Below are positions 33,818-44,738 of a stretch of 64,000 bases of DNA, piece by piece (position 1 is the first letter of the stretch; every line of letters starts with the position of its first letter). Origin of the DNA: Pegoplata infirma (lineage: Eukaryota; Arthropoda; Insecta; Diptera; Anthomyiidae). The stretch is taken from NCBI GenBank assembly GCA_963921195.1, contig OY992540.1, positions 22,518,262 through 22,582,261 of the forward strand, given 5' to 3'. The notes beneath the pieces were generated by a model. It worked only from the letters and a program-made list of their open reading frames with translations, searched no databases and was not told where the DNA came from. Made by a program: the position numbers and the translations under genes.

Positions 33818-35182
33818 TATGGAGATTTAAACATAAATATTTTATTTTTGATTGATCATTCCAAGAGAATGGCTGTACCTATTTTTACAAAAATTACAGA
33901 CAATGTGGCATCAAGTCATACTTAATACAATAGAGCATTCACTTTTTCTAATTTTCTAATTTTTTTTTTATCAATTGTAAATAGTTTTTTTATGCATTTG
34001 TGCCTTTTCATTGGCATTAGTACAAATAATGCCAAAAAATTTCATTGGCAATAAATGCTAATGCTTTTTTGACAGTGGCATTAGTTCCAACTAGTGCCAA
34101 TGAAAATTCAATGCAAATTAAAAATTCCCATGTATGGGTTAGATTGACCATTGTACAATCGTCAATATTACCCACACACGATTAATATAAAAGAAGAAGG
34201 AGAAGAAGTGCAAAAATCATAATAAATCTATTTGACAGCATTCATCGCGCGGAGGAAAAATTAAAAAAATCCCTAAAATTTTTTTATATATTTATATTTT
34301 GGAGGGTATAAAAAATAAAAATGCGTAACAAATTACGTAATTTTTATTGGTCAGTTTTTACTCCATTTATGTCCACTGTACCAATGCGAGAAGAACTTAT
34401 TTTTCGCTTCTTTTTTAAATAATAATGATAAAATTAAAGTTAAAGCCAACTAAATCAAAAGTGGTTTACAAAAATATATATTTTAAGGCGTTTTAATTTT
34501 ATCTCTTTTGAGAAAAATTAAAAAAAGGAAATTTTATAAAACTAAAGGCCTATTCACACCTGAGGTGAAATCTCGTTCGAACGAGATTTCGATCATATGG
34601 TCTGTATCATTTTATACACAACCATATGATCGAAATCTCGTTCGAACAAGATTCACCTCAGGTGTGAATTGGGTATAAGATTCAATTTTATTTTTCCTTT
34701 TTTGGAAAAAGGTACTTTTTTAGTGAAATTAGCACCGGCAGATCTTAAAAATCTTGTCAAAAAAAATGTTTAATATTCCGTTATTCCAGAAAAGCCATAT
34801 AAATTGCGGTGGTAAGGGTAGATATTTTTTAATTGCAGAAAGATGACACTTAACATTTGTAACAAAATATACCTGAAATTCATCCTTTCATACATATTTT
34901 TTTAAGTGATTGAAATGGGTTATCGTGCCCCTTTTTCGGTTTTAGATCTTTTTGTAATTACACGGGCAAATTTTTTTTCTTATATGGAGTTCACAAGTTG
35001 TTTAACAAAACACCAATAACTGAATAAAAACGTAATGGATACAGAACAAATAATTTTTTAAACACGTAGCCCTTAAACTCTCAAAAATAGCAAGTGTGAA
35101 CCGCACATTATGCATTCTTAAATTCTTTTATAATATGACTGTGCCTCTAATAAAACAAACAAAATATTTTTTCTGGATTCTG
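33818..35182. other. Interior of the large hAT between the two D-prime copies
   Basis: The stretch has CATTGGCATTAGTAC/CATTGGCAATAAATG words near 34010-34105 that look like a small palindromic repeat. The better-defined palindrome is at 34548-34673. The rest is unassigned. No coding region. Confidence 0.5.
34548..34673. mobile_element. 126-bp palindromic MITE-like element
   Basis: The arm CCTATTCACACCTGAGG, then GAAATCTCGTTCGAAC and GATCATATGG, is mirrored after a ~20-bp loop almost perfectly. TTCGAACGAGATTTCGATC shows the inner palindrome. No convincing target duplication is visible. Confidence 0.65.
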
Positions 35183-36358
35183 CACTGAAAAAAAAATTTA
35201 CCATTTTTAAAGCATGTTGAACTTAATTTAAAAAAAGGAGGGTATGCGAGGGCTCCAAAGATATAAATTCTTCTTCCAAGTATATTTTTTCCTAAAACAT
35301 AGTAATGCATTTACTTAAATATATCTTAAAAGTAAGTAAAATTGTACTTAATATAAGTTTAATTGTTTTTATACAGAGGAAAAATATTTTTTTAAAATAA
35401 GTAAAAATTTCCTTAAAATTACGGATTCTGTGGACCCTATGGAGTCCCAATGTGAGGACCCTACGGGCCCCCAATATTTGGGGTCCGCTCATGAGTATGT
35501 GCATACACTATTATAGGGTCATTAATGATTTTTATCCAAAATTTTGGTCAGAATCGCCCTATCTTGCTTAGTTTTCGAGATATAGGAATGGGGTCTTGAG
35601 AAATTTGATCATGAAATAACTCGAAAACTATAACTCGAAGGGCTTTCGGGTCTTCGGTGGTCATATTCTACAAGTTAAGGACTACAAAAATGTCTTTAGA
35701 ATTTTTTTCGTATCTGCAGTATTTGCAGAGTTATGAGCATTTAAAAATTCCGCGAAAATCGAAATTTGGATTTAAAGTTGGGGTCTCCAGATGAGGCCCC
35801 CAAATGGGGTCCCCAAAATACCTTAAGTATTTGTTCCTTAGGTTAAGTAAATTTTTTCTTAAACTGATGAAGATATGGATTCAAATAAAGTCAATGAAAT
35901 CAATAAAATAAAGATAACTTTTTTCTTAAATTAAAACAAAAATTTATTAAATTAAAGAAAATGCGTTCTGGAATTAAAGATTAGTACTTATATGATTCAA
36001 GGTTTTGAAAATGTCTATACTATTTTTAAGTAAGTTACGTACTTATTTATTTTTTTTTTGCACACAATTTAAATTTGTGTCTTTTAAGTAAAACAAAATT
36101 TTTTAATAAATCCTTTTCTTCTTAAATGCAATCAATTGGCCATAAATGTAAAGATTATTTAACTTAATTTAAAAAAACAAATTAAGGAAAACTCTTGTGC
36201 TTTTTTAAGTATTTGCATGTACTATCTTCAAGTTTATTTGCTTTGTTTTAAGTAAAACCACCTTATATTAAGATAAGTTGAAGTAAATTCAAAAAAATTT
36301 GGTTACTTGAATTAATAACAATGTTTATTTAATTTCAGTATAGTTATTTTTTTCAGTG
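35183..36358 (+). mobile_element. TA-type element D-prime, copy 2
   Basis: It is nearly identical to copy 1 over its whole length (1176 bp), with ends CACTGAAAAAAAAAT and TATTTTTTTCAGTG. The flanks are TG on both sides, not TA. It has the same orientation as copy 1, 1.37 kb downstream of its end. Confidence 0.8.
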
Positions 36359-37050
36359 TGGTGTTGTGACATATAATTTTGTAAGACTGCTTGGTTAAAA
36401 TTTTGGGATTTCCAAAAAAGGACATTAGTATTTTTTTTTACAACGCAAAGAACAGTGCAGTGACATTCAATATATGTGCATCACATATTAATAATGTTTG
36501 CAAAAGAAAAAATTTCATTACAGAAAAGGTCTAAATTTTTTAAGATATACTTTTATTAGGGGTCATAAAAATCACGTAACGTGACAAAAATATTTGTTTT
36601 ATGTTTTTATGGCTTTTAAAATTCAAGTTGCTAAATCCGTTATATGTTATATGACTTTGCATGCAAACGATTACTGATCGATGTAACATCTTTTGTAAAC
36701 ATCTGTAGCAATTCGTTAGTCAGGTAAAACCTAGTAATGTGATGGAAAGAAAATGTTTGACGTCACAATTAAAACAAACGAAAATAAGAATACAAAAAAC
36801 CCGAAACAAAACCGATACGAAAGTAGAAAAAAATGAATTGGTATTGGTTTTTTATTGGTATTGGTTTTGAAGAATAAAAGTATTGGTTTTTAATTGGTAT
36901 TGGTAGTGGGGAATCAGTATTGGTTTTTTATCGGTATTGGTATCGCACAAATAAAGGTATTGGTTTTTAATTGGTATTGGTTTTCAATTTGAATTGGTAT
37001 TAACGGGTATTGGTATCGAAAAGGTATTGGTACCCATCATTGCTTTTGAC

Positions 37051-37233
37051 ATTTATTTATTTTAACTCAAATTTTATTAGTTATTTTGTTTTAAGTTGAT
37101 ACTTATTGTTTTATTTTAAGTTTATGAGTTTATTGAGATTTAAAAATTTTCGCTAATGTTAAACCACGAGACTTTCTTTTAAATAATGGCGTCGTTGTTA
37201 AAATTGTTGAAAACTCATTTTTAACATGATTAA
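37051..37233. other. Short unassigned stretch between hAT and Penelope-like remnant
   Basis: A+T-rich, no features recognised. Confidence 0.4.
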
Positions 37234-38078
37234 GTGTGTTTTAATTTTTATTAAATAATAAAAATTAGTTATTTATTCGACCTTTTAATTGTGCAATGAA
37301 AAAGAGTTTATTCTGATTCGAGGCCTTCTCATGTTCCCCATTATGAATTAACATAACAAGTACTTATGATAACTCTACTTTCTTTATTAGGATATTCTCC
37401 CATTAAATACCCATAGCCAAAATTTTTGAAAGCAAGAAACTCTATGAGTATTTAATGGGAGAATATCCTAATAAAGAAAGTAGAGTTATCATAAGTACTT
37501 GTTATGTTAATTCATAATGGGGAACATGAAAAGGCCTCGAATCAGAATAAACTCTTTTTCATTGCACAATTAAAAGGTCGAATAAATAACTAATTTTTAT
37601 TATTTAATAAAAATTAAAACACACTTGGTAACCCTCTTGATACGAGAGAATTTGTTTTCTATAACAGAAGGCAAAAACAAAAACTGTATTTAACAACTAC
37701 CGAAGGTAGTATATGCAGTAACCAAAAAAACTTGCCTTCAAATTATATTTGGTGTAATGCTGGTGTAACTTCGAAAATCATATTTGCTTTCTCACTAAGT
37801 TGAGATTATTTAGAATATGAATATTTGATGTTTGCATGCTAACGGTATTACCTTATTTTCTAAAGAATTCTGATGATGGGGGAATTGGAACACCCCCGAA
37901 ACGATCGTCAATTCATTCCTGAAAATTGCCAAAATTTTTGAAAGCAAGAAACTCTATGAGTATTTAATGGGAGAATATCCTAATAAAGAAAGTAGAGTTA
38001 TCATAAGTACTTGTTATGTTAATTCATAATGGGGAACATGAAAAGGCCTCGAATCAGAATAAACTCTTTTTCATTGCA
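37234..38078 (+). mobile_element. Penelope-like element remnant with repeated units and ribozyme
   Basis: A 151-bp unit (GCCAAAATTTTTGAAAGCAA to TTTTTCATTGCA) occurs at 37416-37566 and again at 37928-38078, reading as identical. The first unit and what follows it, to about 37622, is also inverted at 37234-37412, so the left half is a palindrome. A hammerhead ribozyme fold immediately precedes the second unit. Penelope-like elements are known for partial tandem copies with pseudo-LTRs, inverted flanking pieces and type I hammerheads in those repeats. No reverse transcriptase frame survives in this remnant, so the assignment depends on the architecture and ribozyme. Confidence 0.6.
37855..37926 (+). 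ncRNA. Type I hammerhead ribozyme (Penelope-type)
   Basis: The invariant core is complete. CTGATGA lies at 37870-37876 and GAAA at 37898-37901. The minimal stem III is A-C/G-U around the loop GATC (37901-37908), followed by cleavage base C37909 in the GUC triplet. Stem I inner helix: GAATT (37865-37869) with AATTC (37910-37914). After an internal loop, an outer helix: ATTTTC (37855-37860) with GAAAAT (37921-37926). Stem II: GGGGG (37878-37882) with CCCCC (37893-37897); T37877 is unpaired, the one departure from the ideal fold. A tiny stem III and bipartite stem I are typical of hammerheads in Penelope-like elements. Confidence 0.8.
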
Positions 38079-38320
38079 TTTTTAACATGTTTATCATCAA
38101 AATGATAATTTCCCACATGGCGCCATCTTGAAATAAAAAGTAGTTCTTACATACTTAATTCAAAAAAATATAATTTTAAAATCATAACTCTTAACTCTTA
38201 ACTCTTAAAATTTCAACTTAATTATTAAAATTTTTCTAAAAATTTTTGGGATTTTAAAAATGAGTATGAACATTTTTGATTTCAATACGATTTTTTCCCT
38301 CCGTTTAACAAAAGTTTTTA

Positions 38321-40014
38321 CACTCAGAAAACAATTGAGCTAAAAAATGGGAAAACTAACTAAATTCAAGAACATTTGATAATGATTTAGCTCTATTGCC
38401 ATGTTTTTCTTCTTTTAAGTTCATATTTTTCTTAAAAATAAGAGAAAAAAAATTTTAAATATTATGCCAATTTGAACTAAAAAATGGGAAAAATATTATT
38501 TCAATTTAGTTCATACACATTTGAGGACCCGATTGGGTGAAGACCCCATTGGCCCCGAACCCGATAGTTTCAGACCCCGATGAGCCCCGACCCAGATGGC
38601 TCCTTAAGAATCGTTACAGTTTTTAATCCAAAATGCTTGTCCGTTTCGCTCTACCTTGCTTAGTTTTTGAGATACGTGAATTTAGTGGACCACTGGGGTC
38701 TTGAGAATTTTAAAAACGCGATAAGCTTTTACTCGGACAGCTTTTGGGTATTTGGCGGTCTTGTTCTCCATGTTAAGAGATACAAAAATGATATGGAACT
38801 TTTTGTTGTGTTGGCAATATTTACCGAGATATGAGCATTTAAATTTTCGGGAATGCCAACTTTTTTACATCAAAAGTTAGTACCCATTGGGATTCACACA
38901 TGTGAAAAGAACCGGAGATAATATGGTGATCCAAAGAACCAAAAATGGACTCCATTTTGGTCTATATGGCTTAGTTTTCGAGATATCGCCTTTCTTTTCT
39001 AAAAAAAAAAATCCCAAGTTAGAGTCCCCGCACAACAATGTCGGGGCGGGTGACGTTTTCGGCCATGAGAGAGTATGAGTCCCCGCACAACAATGTCGGA
39101 GCGGTTGACGGTTTCGGTCGTGAGAGAGTATAGGCGCAAAACAAAGGCGGCAGCGGGAAATTCAGTCAGGCGTTGATATGTACACTATTTTTAAATTTTT
39201 CGGCACTTTTTTTTTTAATTTTATTGTTTTTTTTTTTTCATATAAATTTGATTTTCTTATATTCAATAGTTTTTTTTTGTGTGTTTTTTTAGAATTTTAA
39301 ATATTTTTTCTTTTAGAGATCACATTTTTTTATTTACTTTATCGAAAATAATCGAAATATTTATAAAAATGTGGTAACATTTTCATATCAAAAATTCAAA
39401 GAGAGAGAGAAACCGACACAAAAATAAAATTGATTTTATTCATGCGGTTTTCGGTCGAGCGTTTTTTCTTGCCAAATTTGTATGAAAAAAACGTCACCGA
39501 CATTGTTGTGCGGGGACTCTATAGGCGCAAAACAAAGGCGGCAGCGGGAAATTCAGTCATTCGTTGATATTTACACAATTTTTCACTTTTTAGACACTTT
39601 TTTAATTTAATGTTTTTTTTTTATTTAATATCAATTTGGTTTTCTCATATTGATTCGTTTTTTTGTGTTTTTTTAGAATTTTAAATATTTTTTTTTTAGA
39701 GATCACATTTTTTTGTTTACTTTATCGAAAATAATCGAAATATTTATAAGAATGTGGCAACATTTTCATATCAAAAATTTGAAGAGAGAGAGAAACCGAA
39801 ACAAAAATAAAATTGATTTTATTCAAGCGGTTTTCGGTCGGACGTTTTTTCTTGCTAAATTTGTATGAAAAAAACGTCACCGACATTGTTGAGCGGGGAC
39901 TCTTAGAAAAAACTTACTCAAATCTAAGAAGATGAACTAATTGGTAGAAATTACGTCCTAAAACTAAAGAAGAGGAATATGTATTTAAAATGAAGATTTT
40001 TTCATACACTCAAA
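38321..40014 (-). mobile_element. TA-flanked repeat D, copy 3, with a nested Harbinger-like element
   Basis: It starts with CACTCAGAAAACAATTGAGC after TA (38319-38320). The G/C-rich core (GGACCCGATTGGGTGAAGAC, GACCCCGATGAGCCCCGACC) and AGATACAAAAATGATATGGA/TTGTGTTGGCAATATTTACC words follow, in reverse order relative to copy 1. After the insertion at 39022-39902 it resumes with TCAAATCTAAGAAGATGAAC and ends at 40014, where element E copy 3 begins. The far terminus is lost. Confidence 0.7.
39022..39902. mobile_element. Harbinger-like multimeric element, TTA target duplication
   Basis: The outer ends GAGTCCCCGCACAACAATG and, inverted, GAGTCCCCGCTCAACAATG are bordered by TTA (39019-39021, 39903-39905). 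Inside, a second left end occurs at 39077 and an internal right end at 39519. The body word AGGCGCAAAACAAAGGCGGC occurs twice (39130, 39523). So the element is a partial dimer with an extra 5' end. TTA duplications fit PIF/Harbinger. No coding region. Confidence 0.72.
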
Positions 40015-40016
40015 AA

Positions 40017-40690
40017 ATTATGTGATTAACTGTTTGTAGTTTATTTAAAAAATTTTACGTTTAGTCGTTTTTAAAAGAAAAAACATTTGTTTAATGTTCA
40101 GTTTTTATTAATGACTACTTCTATCCTTTGTTTCAAAAATAACACACTAAAAAATAAAGACTTTCATTAACATTTAATTTTGAAAGTCATTTATTTTTGT
40201 TCTGTAAGTAAAAACTACAGATTATTCTTTCAATTTTTAATGATTTGTGTAAGTATTTTTTTTTTTAAATTGTTGGTATTTTTTAATGAGATATCATTAT
40301 TTTTTACCTACACAAGTAGGTTATTTTTTTTGTAGAAAAAAAAAATCAAAAAATTATTTATAGAAATATAAAAACATGTTTGTATCAAGTGACTTTGGCA
40401 CGATGGGTAGAGTGTCTGGCCAGCATGTAGTTGTTTGCGGGATCGATTCCCCAAAATTTTATTAAAAATTTTTAAAAAAAATATTTCAATAGAAAATTGT
40501 AAAAAATAACCTACGAAATCATTAATTTTTAATGTTTTCGTAGGTTATTTTTTTCGAATTTGTTGGTAAAAAAGTATGAAGAAACCGTAATTTTTTAATG
40601 TTTAATGGTATTTATTTTAGAAAATTTTGTCAACAGTAAAAAATAAATGTTGATGTTTGTTTAAACTAATGAATAATTACTGGGATGGTT
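40017..40690 (+). mobile_element. TA-flanked repeat E, copy 3, 3'-truncated
   Basis: It starts CACTCAAAAAATTATGTGAT after TA (40015-40016) and follows copy 2 closely, including the tRNA-like core (A box 40404-40414, B box 40440-40450). It is cut at TGGGATGGTT, where copy 2 continues for another ~75 bp. A reverse transcriptase fossil begins at the cut. Confidence 0.75.
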
Positions 40691-40704
40691 TAGGAGGCTA
40701 AAAA

Positions 40705-42200
40705 ATTAACAACCTAAAGTATGCAGATGATTATAATAGCATCGAACTGCCAACAATTAAAATTCATTATAAATAGATTTTTAACCAGTGCTGCCAGAAG
40801 TGACGATTTTTCATCATTTTGACGATTTTTCCATGTAATTTTGCAAAATGATGACTGACGATTTTCTGATTTGATTCCCATACATTTTGACGATTTTTTG
40901 TAACTCCACATTTATTCACAAAAATAAAAATTTGAAACTTTTTTAATTTTACTATGGTTATGAAAACAAATATTAAATTAAATTCGATTACAATAAAATA
41001 CAGAAGAAAGACACAAATTTACAACATTTCATTGTCTTTTGGAAATATAACTGTACTTTAAAAATTATGTCGTTTTAAAGTCATTCATTTTTGTATGAAT
41101 GAATGAAAAAATAAATGATTATTCTTTTAATTTAATTGTTGCTATTTTTACATGAAAAATCTTTTTTTTTTATTATTTGAATTCCCAGTGAACAAACATA
41201 CTCTCTAGTGACTCCAAAAATGGAGCAAATATTCAAAATTTTTGTATGAAAACGATTCATCCAAAAGAGCTCTCTTTTTAGACTCAAAAACTAAAACTCA
41301 GAGAATAATTGGAGTCTTTCTCGATAAATTTCAAACAATATACTTGATACGCTAGTTTTAAGCTCTTTTGACTCAGTTTTTTTGGGGTGTTTCCGAAGGC
41401 TCATTTTAAGCTCCAAAAAGGTGATTTTTTTCTGACAAAAAATGTTTGATACTAAAAATTATTTTTTAAAATTTATATCCTTTTTAAAATCTGAAAAAAA
41501 ACTGCCCGAAAAAATCATTATTTTTCCGTGGGTCTTAACGGTGTCTTATTTGAAGCGTTCTAAAGTTCTAAAACAAATAACACTTGTTTTAAATGACTTT
41601 GTAGTTTGTTTTCTATAGTAAAAATACATGTAAGAAATTTTATTTCTTTAAGATTTAGGGCATATTACTCAATGAAAAGTTAGCTTAGCCGATTTAACGG
41701 AACGTTATGTCAAAATTTGTATGAAAAAGTTAAATTTAACGGAGAGTTATTTTATAAAGGAGCATTGAATAATCCAGACTTAATGATATTTATTGTATCA
41801 GCAGATAAAATTGAATGTTGAAATAAATCAAAAATCGAATGACTTTCAACTATTTTGTCACTTGTTTTAAAAGAAAATTCCTTTTTATTTACCTAAAAAA
41901 TATTTTGTGTACGTAAATTTTAAAAATGAATTAAACAAAAGTGGATAGAACAAATTTTGCGTTTTAAAATTTTAAAAGTTTATCAAAAATTGTTTTTTTT
42001 TTAATTTTTTTAAAGTGTCAATTTTTTGACGAATTTTTTTTTAAACTTTTGACGATTTTGACGATTTTTTCCACATTTTGACGATTTTTCACAAAAAACA
42101 GCCTAGCAGCACTGCTTTCAACACACAGCAACACTTATGGACTCCAAATCAATGTGTCGAAAACGAAGTGTACGATTTGGAATAGAATGCCAAATTATGG
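40705..42200 (+). pseudogene. Reverse transcriptase fossil split by a hAT
   Basis: The left piece reads NLKYADD (40711-40731), the RT motif C with the catalytic Asp pair. After the hAT (40786-42114) the right piece reads YGLQINVSKTKCTIWN (about 42137-42184), the motif D region that normally follows YADD by some 30 residues. The family is uncertain; it is a non-LTR-type RT unlike the other two LINEs in the window. Only about 150 bp of coding sequence remain. Confidence 0.65.
40786..42114. mobile_element. Non-autonomous hAT with TGACGATTTT subterminal repeats
   Basis: The ends are CAGTGCTGCCAGAAGTGACG and, inverted, CAGTGCTGCTAGGCTG. TTTTTAAC (40778-40785) and CTTTCAAC (42115-42122) are an 8-bp duplication with two C/T differences. 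TTGACGATTTTT repeats crowd both ends. It resembles the 18733-19697 element in terminal sequence. No transposase frame. Confidence 0.8.
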
Positions 42201-42365
42201 GTTTCGATGCGTTACACACGGAATGACAAATGATGTTATAAAAACATTTTGAAATTGAAGGTTTTTGAAAATTGAAAAATCGGAAAATTTTACATGTAGG
42301 ATCCTTTTTCTTATCCAAGAGGAGAACATATTAAGAAAATTAAAATTTTCAAACAATAGGTAAAA

Positions 42366-42863
42366 GTAATACTGCTTATATTATTATTGTATCTATCGAG
42401 ATAAAAACTATAGAACGAAATGAAATGGAATGAGGAACGACATGGAATAAAATTTTTTTAATGAACATTTTTTATCAATAATTTTTTTTTTTAATTTTTC
42501 ATCGAAATTAACATGATCTAGGTCTAACCGGGGTTATTTTAATTTAAAAAAAAAACTCTACACAGTATTTGTAAAGGACCTAAACCACCACAATTAAATA
42601 AAATAGAGATTTGTGTAATACTGCTTATATTATTATTGTATCTATCGAGATAAAAACTATAGAACGAAATGAAATGGAATGAGGAACGACATGGAATAAA
42701 ATTTTTTTAATGAACATTTTTTATCAATAATTTTTTTTTTTAATTTTTCATCGAAATTAACATGATCTAGGTCTAACCGGGGTTATTTTAATTTAAAAAA
42801 AAAACTCTACACAGTATTTGTAAAGGACCTAAACCACCACAATTAAATAAAATAGAGATTTGT
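42366..42863. repeat. 249-bp perfect tandem duplication
   Basis: 42366-42614 and 42615-42863 read as identical, from GTAATACTGCTTATATTATT to AATAGAGATTTGTG. The unit contains AACGAAATGAAATGGAATGA. No coding region. Confidence 0.85.
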
Positions 42864-43861
42864 GTAGGGAAGAATTTCAGAGAGGGGTTCTCACATTCTG
42901 ATTTTAGGACATGTTAGTTAGAAACAGTTTAAAAGAACAATGTCACAAACTTTCCAACCCACTTTATTATCGCTTTATTCAACTGTAGAGTATTTAAAAT
43001 AAGAACACGACATGCAAAAAAAAAATGTTGAAAGGAAACCAAAGCAGCCGCGTCATTGTGGGCTTGTGACCCCGGCCACATTATTGGGCTACCAAAAAGC
43101 AACCCCGAAATACAATAAAAATCCAAAGGACACTTGATAACTCTTGATATGAATTCGATACAATACCTTGTGTCTCATATGAATGAGTAGAAGTGGAACA
43201 ACAAAAAAAAAGTGTTGAACGAGTGTTCGCAATTTTAATAGTTGCAAAACATCACAGTACAAAGAAAAAAAAAGCAAAAAATATAAATTAATTCAAATAA
43301 AATTATGTTACGCATGTTTGGTTGATTGAATAAATGACACCATCATACCCTGTTGAGACATACACAAAAACTCATTGACTCTTTTATTTTCCTTTAGGAA
43401 CTTTTTATATGAGTTTTTGACGCGGCTGGTGTTTTGAGGCAGCCTTATTATAAAGTATTTTTTTTTTTTTTTTTGATATTTGAATTGTATCAAAACATTT
43501 TACGGTTCGCTGACAGCCCTAGCCAAAAAAAATGTTATTATTGTTGCTCAAATAATGACAGCGTAAGGGAAAATAATGTGTTGTTAACCTTTAAACAAGG
43601 TAAGGATTTTATTATTATTTTTTTTTACTTTGTCTAATAGCAACAAATCCTGGGATCATCCGTTGACAACGAACTATGCCAGCGTAGCTAACTAACGCTA
43701 AAGGTATATGCTCAAAACACATGCAATTTCTGCAATTAAAGTGTCAAACTATGACAGCCAACGTTGGAATCAAAGAAAATTTTAAAAATCTTTATTTTAA
43801 AAGGAGAAAAAAAAACAGAGATTAATTTTTTAACGTTTCTTTAAAATGATTTCATTAAAAA
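42864..43861. other. Unassigned stretch
   Basis: No gene or element was recognised. Several ~60-codon frames lack motifs. Confidence 0.5.
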
Positions 43862-44738
43862 ACAAGTAGAAAAATTAAATTCGACTTTGCCGAATCTATG
43901 AATACCCTCCACAATGCCCTTTTTAAGTAATAGTAAATTTTATAATGTGAAAAAAATAAAATTTTTGGTTAGAAATATTTTATTTTGTGTAAAATAGCTT
44001 TTTTTTTGGTAATTTTTGAAAAAAAAAATAATTTACTAATTTTTTTTTTGAGTGTAAAATTTTTTTTGAGTGTAAAATTTTTATCGAGTGTATTTTTTTT
44101 TGTTTAGGTGTAAAAAAATTTTTGAGTTACAAAAATACCTTGTAAAATATTTTTGTGACTTTCAAATGTTTTTAAAACATGTTTAATGGGTTTTCAACAC
44201 GTGAATTTAAGGTAAAACCAATCTGAAATTTACGGTTTCGCTAATAACTTTTGAACCACTAAACCGATTTGGCTGAAATCTAAAACGAACCGGACCAGAG
44301 GAACGACAAATATATATGCTACACTTCAGCACCCTCAGAATTGCCGTTCGAAAGTTACCGTGTGTTTTATCTCGTAAATTCCAGAAAAACCCTTGCCGAA
44401 ATTCACTCATTTGCTTATAACTTTTGAACCACTGGACCGATTTCGCTGGATTGCAATACCAACCTGACCAGGTAAATGCCCAACATATATGCCAAACTTC
44501 AGGAGCCTCCGTTAAGTCTTTCAAAAGTTAGCGTGTTTTCAACAGACAGACAGACAGACGGACAGACGGACGGACAGACGGACGGACAGACGGACGGACG
44601 GACATCGCTAGATCGTCTTAAAATCGATCGAGGATCATGAATATATATACTTTATGGGTTCCTAGACCAATATTTCGAGGTGTTACAAACGGAATGACAA
44701 ACTTATATATACCCTCTATCACTAGAGTGGAGGGTATA
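43862..44738 (-). mobile_element. mini-me-like repeat, type A, full length
   Basis: Same organisation as 10144-11139: ACAAGTAGAAAAATTAAATT start, TTTTTTTGAGTGTAAAATTT units, CACGTGAATTTAAGGT, a GACAGACAGACGGACAGACG tract (44545-44603) and the CACTAGAGTGGAGGGTATA hairpin end. Confidence 0.75.

Larger units (their letters stand above)
30766..37042. mobile_element. 6.3-kb non-autonomous hAT with GGTATTGG subterminal arrays
   Basis: The ends CAAGGATGGGTACCAAT and, inverted, CAATGATGGGTACCAAT are bordered by the exact 8-bp duplication CTTTTGAC (30758-30765, 37043-37050). Both subterminal regions (30790-31000 and 36835-37035) are arrays of GGTATTGGTATTGGTTTT words in the same written orientation. 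In the 6277 bp I find no transposase frame. The interior holds two copies of repeat R, a ~190-bp tandem repeat, two D-prime elements and a palindrome, so much of the length comes from later insertions. Confidence 0.85.
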
